Shown here: positions 8,713 to 17,958 of the stretch, piece by piece
Numbering within the stretch: the first letter of the stretch is position 1
Layout of the letters: each line of letters starts with the position of its first letter
Origin: CAMLHP01 sp035707845
Lineage (GTDB): Bacteria > Gemmatimonadota > Gemmatimonadetes > Gemmatimonadales > GWC2-71-9
Length of the DNA stretch: 28,548 nucleotides
Assembly: GCA_035707845.1 (NCBI GenBank)
Contig: DASSTP010000115.1
Coordinates: 1 to 28,548 of the forward strand
Direction of reading: 5' to 3'
Position numbers and translations under genes: made by a program
The notes under the pieces: generated by a model
Told to the model about the DNA's origin: nothing
Databases searched by the model: none
The model's input: only the letters and a program-made list of their open reading frames with translations

Positions 8713-9444
8713 TTACTCCGTGAGTGTGACCCGTGCCGCAGCCTCCACCGGCGCGGCGCGCACCAGGGCCAGCGAGCCGTCGGCGCGCCGCACCCGCAGC
8801 GCGCCGTCCGGCTGGATGCCGATGGCGCGCCCTTCCTCGGGCGATGCCAGCTGGCGGTCGAGCAGCCAGTCGCGCCGGGCGAGCGCCGCGAGCTCGGCCT
8901 CCGATAACGGCCCAGTCGCGCGAGCGGCCTGCACCAGCGCATCGGCGATGTGCTGGGCCAGCGGCTCCAGCGCAACGCTCACACCGTGATCCGCGAGTCG
9001 CGCCGAGCTGCCGCGCAATTCGTCCGGCAGCTCGTTCCGCAGGTTGAGCCCGATACCCACCGCCACCCACGCCGGCCGGTCGCCGTTCCAGCGCGCCTCG
9101 CACAGGATGCCGCCCGCCTTCTTCTCCAGCGCCATGATGTCGTTGGGCCACTTGAGCATGAGTCCCCGGGCGCCGAGCCTGTCGAGCGCATGTACGATCG
9201 CGAGGCCTGCCCGAAGCCCGAGCACCTGCATGCCGCTGTCGCGAAGCGGGCGAAGCAGCACGCTCATCCAGAGCCCGCCCGGCGGCGAGGACCAGTCCCG
9301 GCGTCGCGAGCCGCGGCCCGACGTCTGCTCCAGCGCAGCCACCGCGGTCCCCTCCGGCGCGCCCTGCTCCGCCAGCGCGTGCACCGCGTCCTGGGTGCTT
9401 TCGACGCTGGCGAGCCAGCGCACCGCCGCCGGTGCCGGCGTCAC
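8713..9444 (-). CDS. birA: Biotin--[acetyl-CoA-carboxylase] ligase, monofunctional
   Basis: This enzyme adenylates biotin and attaches it to the biotin carrier protein of acetyl-CoA carboxylase. The product is 243 aa. Motifs in order are the biotinyl-AMP loop in QTSGRGSRRRDW (40-51), KWPND (98-102), GGILCE (111-116) and GIGLN (130-134), with a C-terminal SH3-like part. The N-terminal DNA-binding helix-turn-helix of E. coli BirA is absent, so this is a class I enzyme without repressor function. GTG 9444 overlaps the uppP stop as GTGA and is preferred to an upstream in-frame GTG inside uppP. Confidence 0.95.
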   Translation of the reverse strand: MTPAPAAVRWLASVESTQDAVHALAEQGAPEGTAVAALEQTSGRGSRRRDWSSPPGGLWMSVLLRPLRDSGMQVLGLRAGLAIVHALDRLGARGLMLKWPNDIMALEKKAGGILCEARWNGDRPAWVAVGIGLNLRNELPDELRGSSARLADHGVSVALEPLAQHIADALVQAARATGPLSEAELAALARRDWLLDRQLASPEEGRAIGIQPDGALRVRRADGSLALVRAAPVEAAARVTLTE

Positions 9445-10256
9445 GGGCGGAGGAGCCAGAGCAGGAGCAGCCCGAATCCGATGCGGTACCACGCAAAGAT
9501 GGCAAAGCTGCGATGCGAGACATAGCGCAGGAAGCTGCGCACGACGATCAGCGCGGAGATGAAGGACACCGCGAATCCGATGGCGAGGATCGGCACATCG
9601 GCGGTACTGAGCAGGTCGCGGCTGGCGTAGAGGTCGAAGAGCGTCGCCGCGAACATGACCGGGATCGCGAGGAAGAAGGAAAATTCGGTGGCCGCGCGAC
9701 GGGTGAGGCCCAGGGAAAACCCGCCGAGGATGGTCGCACCGGAGCGCGAGACGCCCGGAATCAGCGCGAGCACCTGCGCCAGGCCGACGCCCAGTGCGGT
9801 TCCCGGCGGCACGGCAAACGGGTCATCGTTCCGGCTGGGCGGCGCCCAGCGCTCGATCAGGAGGATCACGATGCCGCCCACCACCAGCGCGACCGCCACA
9901 ACGACGGGCGTGAACAGCACGGCCTTGATCTGGTGATGAAACAGAAAGCCCACCACCGCCGCCGGGATAAAGGCAATCAGCAGCGACACCACGAAGCGCT
10001 GGTCCGCCCGGCTGCTGGCGACGTGTCGCACGACCGCCGTGAGCCGGGCACGGTAGAGCCAGACGATGGCGAGGATGGCCCCAAGCTGGATGAAGATCTC
10101 GAAGGTCTCGGCCCGGGCGTCGGTCCAGCCGAGGAGGTGCCCGCCCAGGATCAGGTGCCCCGTGGATGACACCGGCAGGAATTCGGTGATGCCCTCCACG
10201 ATCCCGAGCAGGATGGCCTTGAACCAGAGCGGCAGCGCGGCCAGCGCGCCGGTCAC
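9441..10256 (-). CDS. uppP: Undecaprenyl-diphosphatase (bacitracin resistance protein)
   Basis: UppP is an integral membrane phosphatase that recycles undecaprenyl diphosphate to the monophosphate carrier for peptidoglycan and polysaccharide synthesis. The product is 271 aa, the usual length, with many hydrophobic helices. The two signature motifs are present: EGITEFLPVSSTGHLIL (21-37) and PGVSRSGATI (167-176), which contain the Glu, Ser, His and Arg implicated in catalysis. GTG 10256 overlaps the bshA stop as GTGA, and its own stop overlaps birA. The longer open frame upstream lies inside bshA and is not part of the gene. Confidence 0.96.
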   Translation of the reverse strand: MTGALAALPLWFKAILLGIVEGITEFLPVSSTGHLILGGHLLGWTDARAETFEIFIQLGAILAIVWLYRARLTAVVRHVASSRADQRFVVSLLIAFIPAAVVGFLFHHQIKAVLFTPVVVAVALVVGGIVILLIERWAPPSRNDDPFAVPPGTALGVGLAQVLALIPGVSRSGATILGGFSLGLTRRAATEFSFFLAIPVMFAATLFDLYASRDLLSTADVPILAIGFAVSFISALIVVRSFLRYVSHRSFAIFAWYRIGFGLLLLWLLRP

Positions 10257-11377
10257 GCAAGGGTCTCGGCGTAGAACTGCTCGTACTGCGGCACGATGCG
10301 ATCCACCGAGTACTGCTGGGCATGTGCGATGCACGCCGCACGCATCGCCTCCCAGCGCGGCCGGTCCCGAAGCAGTTCAACCGCGCGGCGGCCCATGGCC
10401 TCGACGCTGCCCACCGGTTCGAGCACGCCGGTAACACCGTCCTCAACCACCTCCGGAATTCCGCCCACGTTGGTAGCGACCACCGGCACGCCGCAGGCCA
10501 TGGCCTCGAGCGCCGCGAGGCCAAAGCTCTCGGTCTGCGAGGGCAGCACGAAGAGGTCCGACGACTGGAGCAGGCTTGCCACCGAGTCGAGCCGGCCGAG
10601 AAAACGGACGTCGTCGCCCACGTCGAGTGCGCGGGCCTCGCGTTCGGCTTCCTCTCGCTCGGGACCGTCACCCACCATGAGCATCGTGGCGGGCATGGCC
10701 TGCCGGATGCGCGCAAAAACCCGGATCACGTCGCGCACCCGTTTCACCTCGCGGAAGTTGGACGTGTGCATGATGACCTTGTGTCCCGCGGGGGCCACCT
10801 TGCCGCAGTCGGGTTCGCCGGCGGGCTGATACTCCTCGAGGTTGACGAAGTTCGGGATGACCCGGATATCGCAGGCCACGCAACCGAAGGCGCGATAGGT
10901 CTCGTCGCGCAGGTGGCCGGAGACCGCTGTCACGCCGTCAGACTGCTCGATCGAGAAGCGGGTGATCGCGAAGAAGCTCGCTTCCTGTCCCACGAGCGTG
11001 ATGTCGGTGCCGTGCAGCGTGGTGATCACCTTCACCGGCTGGGCCGAGCCCAGCATCTCGCGCGCGAGGAAGGCGGTCGTGGCGTGCGGAATCGCATAGT
11101 GCACGTGCAGCAGGTCGAGGCGCTCCCGAAGGGCAACTTCGTGCTGCTTTGATGCAAGCGCCAGCGTGTAGGGAAAGTGGTCGAACAGGGGGTAACGCCC
11201 CATGCGGGTGTCCACTTCATGAAAGTAGACCCGCTCGGTGTACCCGCGGAGGCGGAACGGCATGGCGTAGGTGATGAAGTGCACCTCGTGGCCGCGCCGC
11301 GCCAGCGCCAGGCCCAGCTCCGTAGCAATCGCGCCGGAGCCGCCATAGGTGGGGTAACAGGTGATCCCGATCTTCAT
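10253..11377 (-). CDS. bshA: N-acetyl-alpha-D-glucosaminyl L-malate synthase (bacillithiol step 1)
   Basis: BshA is a GT4-family glycosyltransferase that joins GlcNAc from UDP-GlcNAc to L-malate, the first step in making the thiol bacillithiol. The product is 374 aa, the usual length. The N-terminal motif is MKIGITCYPTYGGSGAIATELG. HVHYAIPHA occurs near 93-101, and TTLHGTDITLVG carries the malate/donor-side residues. The C-terminal GT4 donor site reads ESFGLAALEAMACGVPVVATNVGG. These features separate it from generic GT4 enzymes. It overlaps miaA (ATGA) and uppP (GTGA). The later-step genes bshB and bshC are not in the window, so pathway completeness is unknown. Confidence 0.93.
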   Translation of the reverse strand: MKIGITCYPTYGGSGAIATELGLALARRGHEVHFITYAMPFRLRGYTERVYFHEVDTRMGRYPLFDHFPYTLALASKQHEVALRERLDLLHVHYAIPHATTAFLAREMLGSAQPVKVITTLHGTDITLVGQEASFFAITRFSIEQSDGVTAVSGHLRDETYRAFGCVACDIRVIPNFVNLEEYQPAGEPDCGKVAPAGHKVIMHTSNFREVKRVRDVIRVFARIRQAMPATMLMVGDGPEREEAEREARALDVGDDVRFLGRLDSVASLLQSSDLFVLPSQTESFGLAALEAMACGVPVVATNVGGIPEVVEDGVTGVLEPVGSVEAMGRRAVELLRDRPRWEAMRAACIAHAQQYSVDRIVPQYEQFYAETLA

Positions 11378-12297
11378 GTCTGTGCTCGTGCCCAGAGGTC
11401 GGCGATCTCCGCGGCCAGTTCCTCCGGGCCACGGGTCGCATCAAGGGTAATCCGCTCACCGGCGAGCTGGTGCCGGAACCAAGTTTCCTGGCGCTTGGCG
11501 TACTGCCGCGTGCCAATGACCATGTCCGCCACGAGGTCGTCTTGCGCGCGCCGGCCGGTCAGCACATCCACGGCCTCGCGCACGCCCACCCCGTCGAGCC
11601 CCGGCGTACCGGGCCGCGCACCATCGGCCAGGACCGCGGCCACTTCCCCGAGCAGCCCCCGCTGCACCATCTCGCGCGCCCGGCTTTCGATGCGCCGGTG
11701 CAGGACCGCACGCGGCGCCGAGAGCACGACGTACCACGGGTCAATGCTGCGAGCGGCGCGGGCGGCGCGTTGCCAGTGGGTGAGCGGCCGGCCCGACAAC
11801 AGGGCGATCTCGATGGCCCGCTGGGCCCGCTGCCGTCCGCCACCGGCGAAGCCGGGATCGAGCCGGCCAGCCCAGCGCACCAATTCCAGCGGGTCGAGCC
11901 GCGCGAGCCAGGCATCGAGCCGGCGTCGCCGCTCAGGATCCAGCACCGGCTCGTGAAACAGGCCTTCCGCCAGCGCCCGGACGTACAGTCCCGTCCCCCC
12001 GACCACCACCGGCATGCAGCCCCGACCCTGGATTTCAGCGACGGCCGCGGCGGCGTCCCGGGCGAAGCGTCCCGCGCTGTAGCGCTCGCCCGGCGCAACG
12101 AGGTCGAGCCCATGGTGAGGAACACGCGCCAGTTCCCGGGCGGTCGGCTTTGCAGTCGCGATGTCGAGCCCCCGGTAGACCTGCCGGGAATCGGCGGAAA
12201 TCACTTCCAGCGGCCAGTGCTTCGTGAGCGCGAGGGCCACCGCGGTCTTGCCGATCCCGGTCGGGCCCACCAGCACGGGGATCCTAGCGACGGCCAA
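11374..12297 (-). CDS. miaA: tRNA dimethylallyltransferase
   Basis: MiaA adds a dimethylallyl group to N6 of A37 in tRNAs reading UNN codons. The product is about 307 aa. The P-loop GPTGIGKT is at 11-18, DSRQVYRGLDIATAKPT at 36-52, and GGTGLYVRAL at 100-109; later come RRLDAWLARLDP and the QRAIEI region. I chose TTG 12297, which overlaps the end of mutL by 14 bp and has GGAG 7 nt upstream. GTG 12276, just after mutL, would leave only two residues before the P-loop and is less likely. The frame further upstream is antisense-free noise within mutL. mutL-miaA adjacency is a widespread arrangement. Confidence 0.95.
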   Translation of the reverse strand: MAVARIPVLVGPTGIGKTAVALALTKHWPLEVISADSRQVYRGLDIATAKPTARELARVPHHGLDLVAPGERYSAGRFARDAAAAVAEIQGRGCMPVVVGGTGLYVRALAEGLFHEPVLDPERRRRLDAWLARLDPLELVRWAGRLDPGFAGGGRQRAQRAIEIALLSGRPLTHWQRAARAARSIDPWYVVLSAPRAVLHRRIESRAREMVQRGLLGEVAAVLADGARPGTPGLDGVGVREAVDVLTGRRAQDDLVADMVIGTRQYAKRQETWFRHQLAGERITLDATRGPEELAAEIADLWARAQT

Positions 12298-13978
12298 ACC
12301 GGCGCTCCAGCTCCTCGCGAGGCAGCTGAACGATCGTGGCACGGCCGTGCACGTCGTGCGGCGGTAGCGCGGTGCCAAAAAGACGCGCCAGCAGCGTGCG
12401 CATCTCCTGTTCGCCCAGCGCCTCGCCCGCCTTGACGGCGGCCCGGCATGCGTAGGCGGCGGCGAACCGCTCCAGCGCACTGCTCCATCCGCCAAACCGG
12501 CCGCGCGCGAGGTCCGCCACCAGCTCTCGGAAGCAGCGCTCGGCGTCAAACCGCGGATGCGGGGCAGGCACTGCCTGGAGAATCACGGAGCGTCCGCCAA
12601 ATGCGTCAATCGCGAATCCGGTCCGCTCCAGCAGCTCTCGATGCTGTTCCACCGCATCGAGCTCCTCGTCGGTCAGGTCCACCGTGATGGGAAGGAGCAA
12701 GCGCTGGGAGGCCGCATCGTGGCCCTCGAGCTGGGCCATCACTTCCTCATACAGCACACGCTCGTGCGCCGAGTGCTGATCCACGAAGACCACGGCATCG
12801 TCGCTCTCATACACGATGAAGCTGCGAAACATCTGCCGCAGCGAGCTGGCAATGACATCGCGATCCTCGGCTCCCTCGGCGACAGGACCGTTCTCCAGCG
12901 GCACGGCATCATCGAGCAGGCCCAGCGACGACAGCTCGCCCGCCTGCCCTGCCGGCAGCGGACGCCATTCTCCGACCGGCACCGCAGCCGTCAGCTGGCC
13001 CATGGCCAGGCGGATGGCTTCCTCCACGGCGCGCTCGGCGCCAAGCCGGTCGCGGAAGCGCACCTCCAGCTTGGCGGGGTGGACATTCACGTCCACATCC
13101 GCCGGTGCGGTGCGAATGGTGAGCAGCAGCGAGGGACGGTCGCCCGGATGGATGGCGGAACGGTAGCCGGCTTCTGCCGCGCGAACGAGAAACGGATCAC
13201 GGAAGGGCCGGCCGTTGACGAAGAGCTGCACCCGGCGCCCGCTGGGTCGCGCGTCGCCCGGCCGCTGCGCGAAGCCAGCGACCTGGAAGCCGCCCACCGC
13301 ATGCATCACGGGAACCAGCGTGCCGGCCATGTCCGCACCCCACACGGCCGCGAGCCGGTCGGTGGAATCCTGTCCGGCGGGCACAAAGAGCCGCCGGACG
13401 TCGTCCACGTCCAGTTCGAAGCCCACCGCTGGATAGGTGAGTGCGAGCGTGGCGACGACGTCCGTCATGGCGCGTGTCTCGCTCGCGACCGAGCGAAGAA
13501 ATTTCCGGCGTGCCGGCGTGTTGAAGAAAAGACTTCGGACCGTGACCGTGGTGCCCTGGGTGCGCGCGGCCGGCGCCACGCCCTCGACGCGGCCGCCGGT
13601 CACGCGCACTTCCGTTGCCGCTCCGTCCCCGGTGGATGTGAGCAGGACAAACCGTGACACCGACGCGATGGCCGGGAGCGCCTCACCACGAAACCCGAAT
13701 GTGCTGACGCCTATGAGGTCGGCCGCACTCTGGATCTTGCTGGTGGCGTGACGGTCGAGCGCGAGCAATGCGTCATCGCGATCCATGCCATGGCCGTCGT
13801 CGGCAACCTCGATCACGGTCTTGCCGCCCTGCTCCGCCCGGACGCGCACCACGGTGGCGCCGGCATCGAGTGCGTTCTCGGCGAGTTCCTTGACCACGCT
13901 CGCCGGGCGTTCGACCACTTCGCCGGCAGCGATCTGGTCCGCCACGGCGTCGGGAAGAATCCTGATTCGGCGCGTCAT
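12284..13978 (-). CDS. mutL: DNA mismatch repair protein MutL
   Basis: MutL links mismatch recognition by MutS to strand incision. The product is 564 aa. The N-terminal GHKL ATPase has VVKELAENALDAGA (28-41), DDGHGM (60-65), RHATSKI (76-82) and GFRGEAL (95-101). The C-terminal domain has DQHSAHERVLYE (400-411), which fits the metal-binding endonuclease signature DQHA(x)2E(x)4E, and ACR at 510-512. This points to a MutL that nicks DNA itself, as in bacteria lacking MutH. The usual CPHGRP motif reads DVHGRA (542-547), so the metal-binding Cys is replaced by Asp. It starts at ATG 13978, 9 nt after the upstream gene. Confidence 0.97.
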   Translation of the reverse strand: MTRRIRILPDAVADQIAAGEVVERPASVVKELAENALDAGATVVRVRAEQGGKTVIEVADDGHGMDRDDALLALDRHATSKIQSAADLIGVSTFGFRGEALPAIASVSRFVLLTSTGDGAATEVRVTGGRVEGVAPAARTQGTTVTVRSLFFNTPARRKFLRSVASETRAMTDVVATLALTYPAVGFELDVDDVRRLFVPAGQDSTDRLAAVWGADMAGTLVPVMHAVGGFQVAGFAQRPGDARPSGRRVQLFVNGRPFRDPFLVRAAEAGYRSAIHPGDRPSLLLTIRTAPADVDVNVHPAKLEVRFRDRLGAERAVEEAIRLAMGQLTAAVPVGEWRPLPAGQAGELSSLGLLDDAVPLENGPVAEGAEDRDVIASSLRQMFRSFIVYESDDAVVFVDQHSAHERVLYEEVMAQLEGHDAASQRLLLPITVDLTDEELDAVEQHRELLERTGFAIDAFGGRSVILQAVPAPHPRFDAERCFRELVADLARGRFGGWSSALERFAAAYACRAAVKAGEALGEQEMRTLLARLFGTALPPHDVHGRATIVQLPREELERRFGRR

Positions 13979-13987
13979 CCCCGAAAT

Positions 13988-16336
13988 CTACTCGTCAATC
14001 CGTGTGAGCACTGTCGCGGGCAGCCATCCGGTTTTCCCGGCCGCGTCGACCAGCCACCAGCCATCCTGCTCGCGACGCAGCCGCACCGACTGGGCCGCGC
14101 CGAGATTGCTCACCTCCGGTGCACGGCCGTGCGGCGACACCCGCAATGGCGCGTCCGCAACGACAACGCCGACGGCACGGTCATACCGGGCGGCCACAAC
14201 ACCCGCCGCAGCGCCCACCACGAGACTCGCCGCAAGGCTCAGCGCCGACCGCATGCGCAAGCGCCGGTGATCGGCAAAGATGAAAATCCACGCCAGCAGC
14301 CAGAGCCCCAGCGCGGCAAGGGCAAGCTCCTGCGGGGTCAGTGGTGAGACCCACGTGATGCTGCGCGACCATGCGTCCGGCCCCGGCACCAGCCCGAGCG
14401 CGCGGCGCACACTGGGATTCCTGGGCCGGAGCCGGGCGGCGTGCAACCATGCAGCACGGGCCCTGGCATCCGAACCCAGCCGGTATTCGGCGGCACCGAG
14501 GCCGTACCAGTCGGCTGCCGAGGCCCCCGAAACCCGCAGCTGGCGCGCGAAACCTTCCGCGGCGGCGCGATATGCGCCCGACTCGTAGAGTGACTCGGGA
14601 CTCGGCACCTGGGGCGAGAGCAGCGACGGGGGCAGGAGCAGCAAGGGGACCATGATAACGAGGAGCCGCCGGCCACGACGCTCACGATGGCGTGAACTCC
14701 CACCCAGTGTGCTCGTCAGCACGTCCATTTCGCGCGCCAGCTGGGCCTCGGCGCGCGCGCTGCCGGCGGTGCCGTACCGCGCCGCGAGAAATTCGTCGCG
14801 CACATCCGCAATGCGTCGCGACAGCTCCGCATCCACTCCGGCTGCCCGCAGCGCGGACACCAGCGCGGGGCCGGTGCGCACATCCGCATCCGGCACGAGG
14901 GCACGCAACGCAGCGAGCAGGCGGCGGTCCGATCTCGGCAGATCGGGCTGCTGGTCGCTGACGCGCCGCCGATACCGCCCGCGATACCAGTCACGCGCCT
15001 CGACGCCGGCCCAGAGCGCCAGTGGCAGCAGGGCCACACCAATCCAGAGCGGCAACGGCACGCCCTGCCAGAGCGCCGCCGCGGGCGCGCGGCCCCGCCG
15101 CGCGAGCAACGGCGGTGGCGTGGGACGGGAGGACTCATTTTCAGGTGCCGGCGCGATGCTGACCACCGTTGCCGGCGCGGTGAGCGTCCGGTACTCGTCG
15201 GCGTCAAGGTCGAAATAGGAATACGAGAGCGTGGGCAGGCGCAACGGCCCGGCGGAATCCGGCAGCGCCAGGAAGCGGAAGGTCTTGGTGCCGCCCAGCA
15301 TGCCCGATGCGCTGGTCATCCGGTCATCGGTCCGATCCTGGTAATGCCGGACGCTATCCGGCCAGCTCAGGACCGGCGCGGGCCAGAGCGCCACGTTGCC
15401 TTGCCCGGCGAGCGTGATGTCCACGGCCACAGCCTGGCCGGCGCTGCCAGTGGCGGGGACCTCCCGGCGCATGGTCAGGCCGCGGCCCACCGCGCCGCTG
15501 AAATCGGCCGGCCGCCCGGCGTCCGGCAAGGCATGCACCGTGAGCGTGGCCGAGTTGCTCTCCAGGGCGTAACGCTGCTCCTGGCTGAAGAACTGCATGG
15601 CCACCGGCACGCTGTACTGCAGTGATGCCTTGGCGATCTCCACCGGACCCGGCACCAGTGGAAAGACGACCTGGTACGAGACGAACAGGTCGTACCAGGT
15701 GTCGCCCACCTTCCGGCTATCCGCGATGCCGGGCGGCGTGGGCTGCGGATAACTCCAGACGCCGGACAACGTCGGTGGTGTGAGCGTGGGCGGGCGGCGC
15801 AGCCGGGAGCGGAGGTCGCGCGGAAACCACGCAGCGGTCACGACGTCCACCTGCTCGCCCACGTAGATGCTGCTGTCGGAGACCAGCAGCGTCAGCGCCG
15901 GCTCGCCGGGCCGGCGGGGCGGCGGCGCCTTTCGCAGCATCGCGCGCAGCCGGGGGCTGATCCCGCTGGGACCGGCTCCTGCACTGGTCTCGACCAGGAT
16001 GGTGACGTAACCGGTGCGCGCGCGCTGGCCGCCCTGCTCTGCCTCGAACGGCCCCAGCCGGAAGGTGCCCGGGCGGACCGCGCTCAGGTCCAGTTCCAGC
16101 GTCGTGGTGCGCGCCGTTGTGTCGCTGACGGACACCGCCGTCCGCTCGCTCCGCGCCAGGATCTGGAACCCGTCGAGCGACGGCAGCGAGATGCGAATGG
16201 GATCCGTAGACGTTCCGGTCGCGGTGACGGTGAGCGTCACGTCCTCCCCGACCGACAGCCGGGAGCGATCCAGCGTCGCCGTGACGCTGGGCGCCGGCCC
16301 CTGCAGTGCGGCCAGCAGCGCGAGCGCGGCGATCAC
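13988..16336 (-). CDS. BatD-BatE fusion: aerotolerance membrane protein with TPR and SH3-like tail
   Basis: The product is 782 aa. A signal peptide (1-15) precedes a long periplasmic beta-rich BatD-type region (about 16-420), a transmembrane helix (427-446), a helical segment (about 460-545), and a second hydrophobic segment (558-575). Then comes a TPR-like stretch (about 578-645), two more hydrophobic helices (about 668-688 and 698-716), and a C-terminal SH3-like domain (about 722-780, including DGWWLVDAAGKTGWLP). The second half matches BatE, which is a separate gene in Bacteroidota-type operons. GTG 16336 overlaps the batB-batC stop as GTGA. Bat proteins are linked to oxygen and envelope stress tolerance; the molecular role is poorly known. 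Confidence 0.85.
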   Translation of the reverse strand: MIAALALLAALQGPAPSVTATLDRSRLSVGEDVTLTVTATGTSTDPIRISLPSLDGFQILARSERTAVSVSDTTARTTTLELDLSAVRPGTFRLGPFEAEQGGQRARTGYVTILVETSAGAGPSGISPRLRAMLRKAPPPRRPGEPALTLLVSDSSIYVGEQVDVVTAAWFPRDLRSRLRRPPTLTPPTLSGVWSYPQPTPPGIADSRKVGDTWYDLFVSYQVVFPLVPGPVEIAKASLQYSVPVAMQFFSQEQRYALESNSATLTVHALPDAGRPADFSGAVGRGLTMRREVPATGSAGQAVAVDITLAGQGNVALWPAPVLSWPDSVRHYQDRTDDRMTSASGMLGGTKTFRFLALPDSAGPLRLPTLSYSYFDLDADEYRTLTAPATVVSIAPAPENESSRPTPPPLLARRGRAPAAALWQGVPLPLWIGVALLPLALWAGVEARDWYRGRYRRRVSDQQPDLPRSDRRLLAALRALVPDADVRTGPALVSALRAAGVDAELSRRIADVRDEFLAARYGTAGSARAEAQLAREMDVLTSTLGGSSRHRERRGRRLLVIMVPLLLLPPSLLSPQVPSPESLYESGAYRAAAEGFARQLRVSGASAADWYGLGAAEYRLGSDARARAAWLHAARLRPRNPSVRRALGLVPGPDAWSRSITWVSPLTPQELALAALGLWLLAWIFIFADHRRLRMRSALSLAASLVVGAAAGVVAARYDRAVGVVVADAPLRVSPHGRAPEVSNLGAAQSVRLRREQDGWWLVDAAGKTGWLPATVLTRIDE

Positions 16337-17958
16337 CAGTCCTTCACTCCCGACGCACTGCTCTGCATGCGCCGCTGCTGATCCTCCCGGGTCTGGCGCT
16401 CCTCGCGCGCCATCGACTCGAGGATTTGTTCCGCCTGCGCTTGCGTCATTCCAGCCGACGCGGATGACGCCGCGGGTGACGGCGGCTTCGGCGTGCCCCC
16501 GCCTCTTCCGCCGGCACCGCCCCCGCCCGACTGCGGTGGCGGCTCCGGTGGCTTCATGCGCTGCGCCAGCTCGAGATTCCACTTGGCTCGCGCCGAGCCG
16601 GGCTCGAGCAGCAGCGCCTGCTGCAGGTTATCAATGGCGGAGCCCAGCAGCTTGCCGCGGTTGGCACTGTCGGCCCGGGCATCCATGAGATCGACGAGGC
16701 CGAGATTATACAGGGCGCGATAGCGGAGGGCCGGATCGAGCGAGCGACTTGCCTCCGTGAGCGCGCGGCGCGCGACGTCCAGCCGGCCGGCGCGCAACGC
16801 CGCCGTCCCGGCGTTGTAGAAGGCTGTGTCGCGCGCGATGGTGCCGGATGCCGCCTCGAGAAAGCGTGACGCGGCGTCAGCAGGACGACCCTGCTCCATG
16901 GCGCGTGCGCCCTCGGACGGACGTTGCGCCCGCAGCGGGGTGGAGCCCAGGGCGAGCGCCAGGACCAGCAGCGACGCGCCCCGCCGCGTCAGGGTCTGCA
17001 GCAGGAGCAGCACTGCCGCCACCAGAAGTGGAATCCAGGCACGCGGAATCAGGTCGCTCGCCCGGGTCTCGGTGGTGGGGCTGCGCTTGAAGTTGGCCAG
17101 CAGATCCCGCACGGCACCGGCCTGGTCCGGCGCGTCCGCCGGAACAACGGTGCCGTCACTGGCTTCGGCGAGCTGTTCCAGCACGGCGTCTTCCCGCCGC
17201 GTCTCGACCGGAGCACCGTTCTCGTCGAGCTTGTACTCGATCAGGGTACCCGTCGTGTCACGAATCGGAATCCGGACCGGCTGTGTCCCGCCCTCCGCCA
17301 CGAAGATCACGCGCACCTGCTGGGCCTTGAGTTCCTCGGCCGCCTGCCGCGCCAGCCCCAGGCTGTCGTGCAACTCTCCGTCAGTGAACACCACCAGCAC
17401 CCGGTCACCCACTTCGCCGGAGGCCAGCAGCAGCTGCCCGCCCTGGGTGAGCACCGCGCTCAGGTTGGTCCCGCCCTCGCTGGCGAGGTCAGGGTCGAGC
17501 GCGTCGAGGTACATGCGAACGGCCCCGCCGTCCACCGTGAGCGGAGTCAGGATGTAGCTGCTGCCAGCGAAGGCGATGAGGCCGAGCCGGTCGCCAGGAC
17601 TATCCTGCACAAGACGGCGTGCCTCACGCAGGGCGTGCTCCAGCCGGTTGGGGCTGGCATCCTCGGCCAGCATCGAGCGGCTGATGTCCACCGCGAGCAC
17701 GAGACTGAGGGCATGCGTCTCGGTGCTCACCCTCGCGCGGCCGCCACGCGGGCCGGCCAGTGCCACCAGTCCGAAGAGCAGCACCAGCCCGAGAAGCACC
17801 GGCGTCCAGCGGCCCAGCCGCCGGGTGGTTTCGGCCAGCTCGGCCGACCAGCGGTGCGCCAGCCGCACCCGTTTCCGGTGGGCGACAAAGAGCCAGAGGC
17901 CGGCGAGGAGCGCGATCACTGGCGCAATGAACAGGAGCACCGGCGCGTCGAAGATCAT
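16333..17958 (-). CDS. BatB-BatC fusion: membrane VWA protein with TPR tail
   Basis: The product is 541 aa. Transmembrane helices lie at about 7-27 and 52-70, then comes a von Willebrand A domain (about 84-285) with an intact MIDAS: DISRS (91-95), T164 in GGTN and D193 in TDGE. A third helix is at 306-322 and a further hydrophobic segment with a signal-like cut (LALGSTPLRAQ) at about 328-345. TPR repeats (about 348-455) follow, then a Gly/Pro-rich linker and a charged coiled-coil end. The internal signal-like segment before the TPRs marks the fusion seam between BatB and a BatC-like secreted TPR protein. ATG 17958 overlaps the batA stop as ATGA. Confidence 0.88.
   Translation of the reverse strand: MIFDAPVLLFIAPVIALLAGLWLFVAHRKRVRLAHRWSAELAETTRRLGRWTPVLLGLVLLFGLVALAGPRGGRARVSTETHALSLVLAVDISRSMLAEDASPNRLEHALREARRLVQDSPGDRLGLIAFAGSSYILTPLTVDGGAVRMYLDALDPDLASEGGTNLSAVLTQGGQLLLASGEVGDRVLVVFTDGELHDSLGLARQAAEELKAQQVRVIFVAEGGTQPVRIPIRDTTGTLIEYKLDENGAPVETRREDAVLEQLAEASDGTVVPADAPDQAGAVRDLLANFKRSPTTETRASDLIPRAWIPLLVAAVLLLLQTLTRRGASLLVLALALGSTPLRAQRPSEGARAMEQGRPADAASRFLEAASGTIARDTAFYNAGTAALRAGRLDVARRALTEASRSLDPALRYRALYNLGLVDLMDARADSANRGKLLGSAIDNLQQALLLEPGSARAKWNLELAQRMKPPEPPPQSGGGGAGGRGGGTPKPPSPAASSASAGMTQAQAEQILESMAREERQTREDQQRRMQSSASGVKDW

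Noticed and set aside
12557..13657. Long plus-strand open frame over mutL
   Set aside because: MutL motifs on the minus strand are intact throughout; the opposite frame is a GC-driven shadow.
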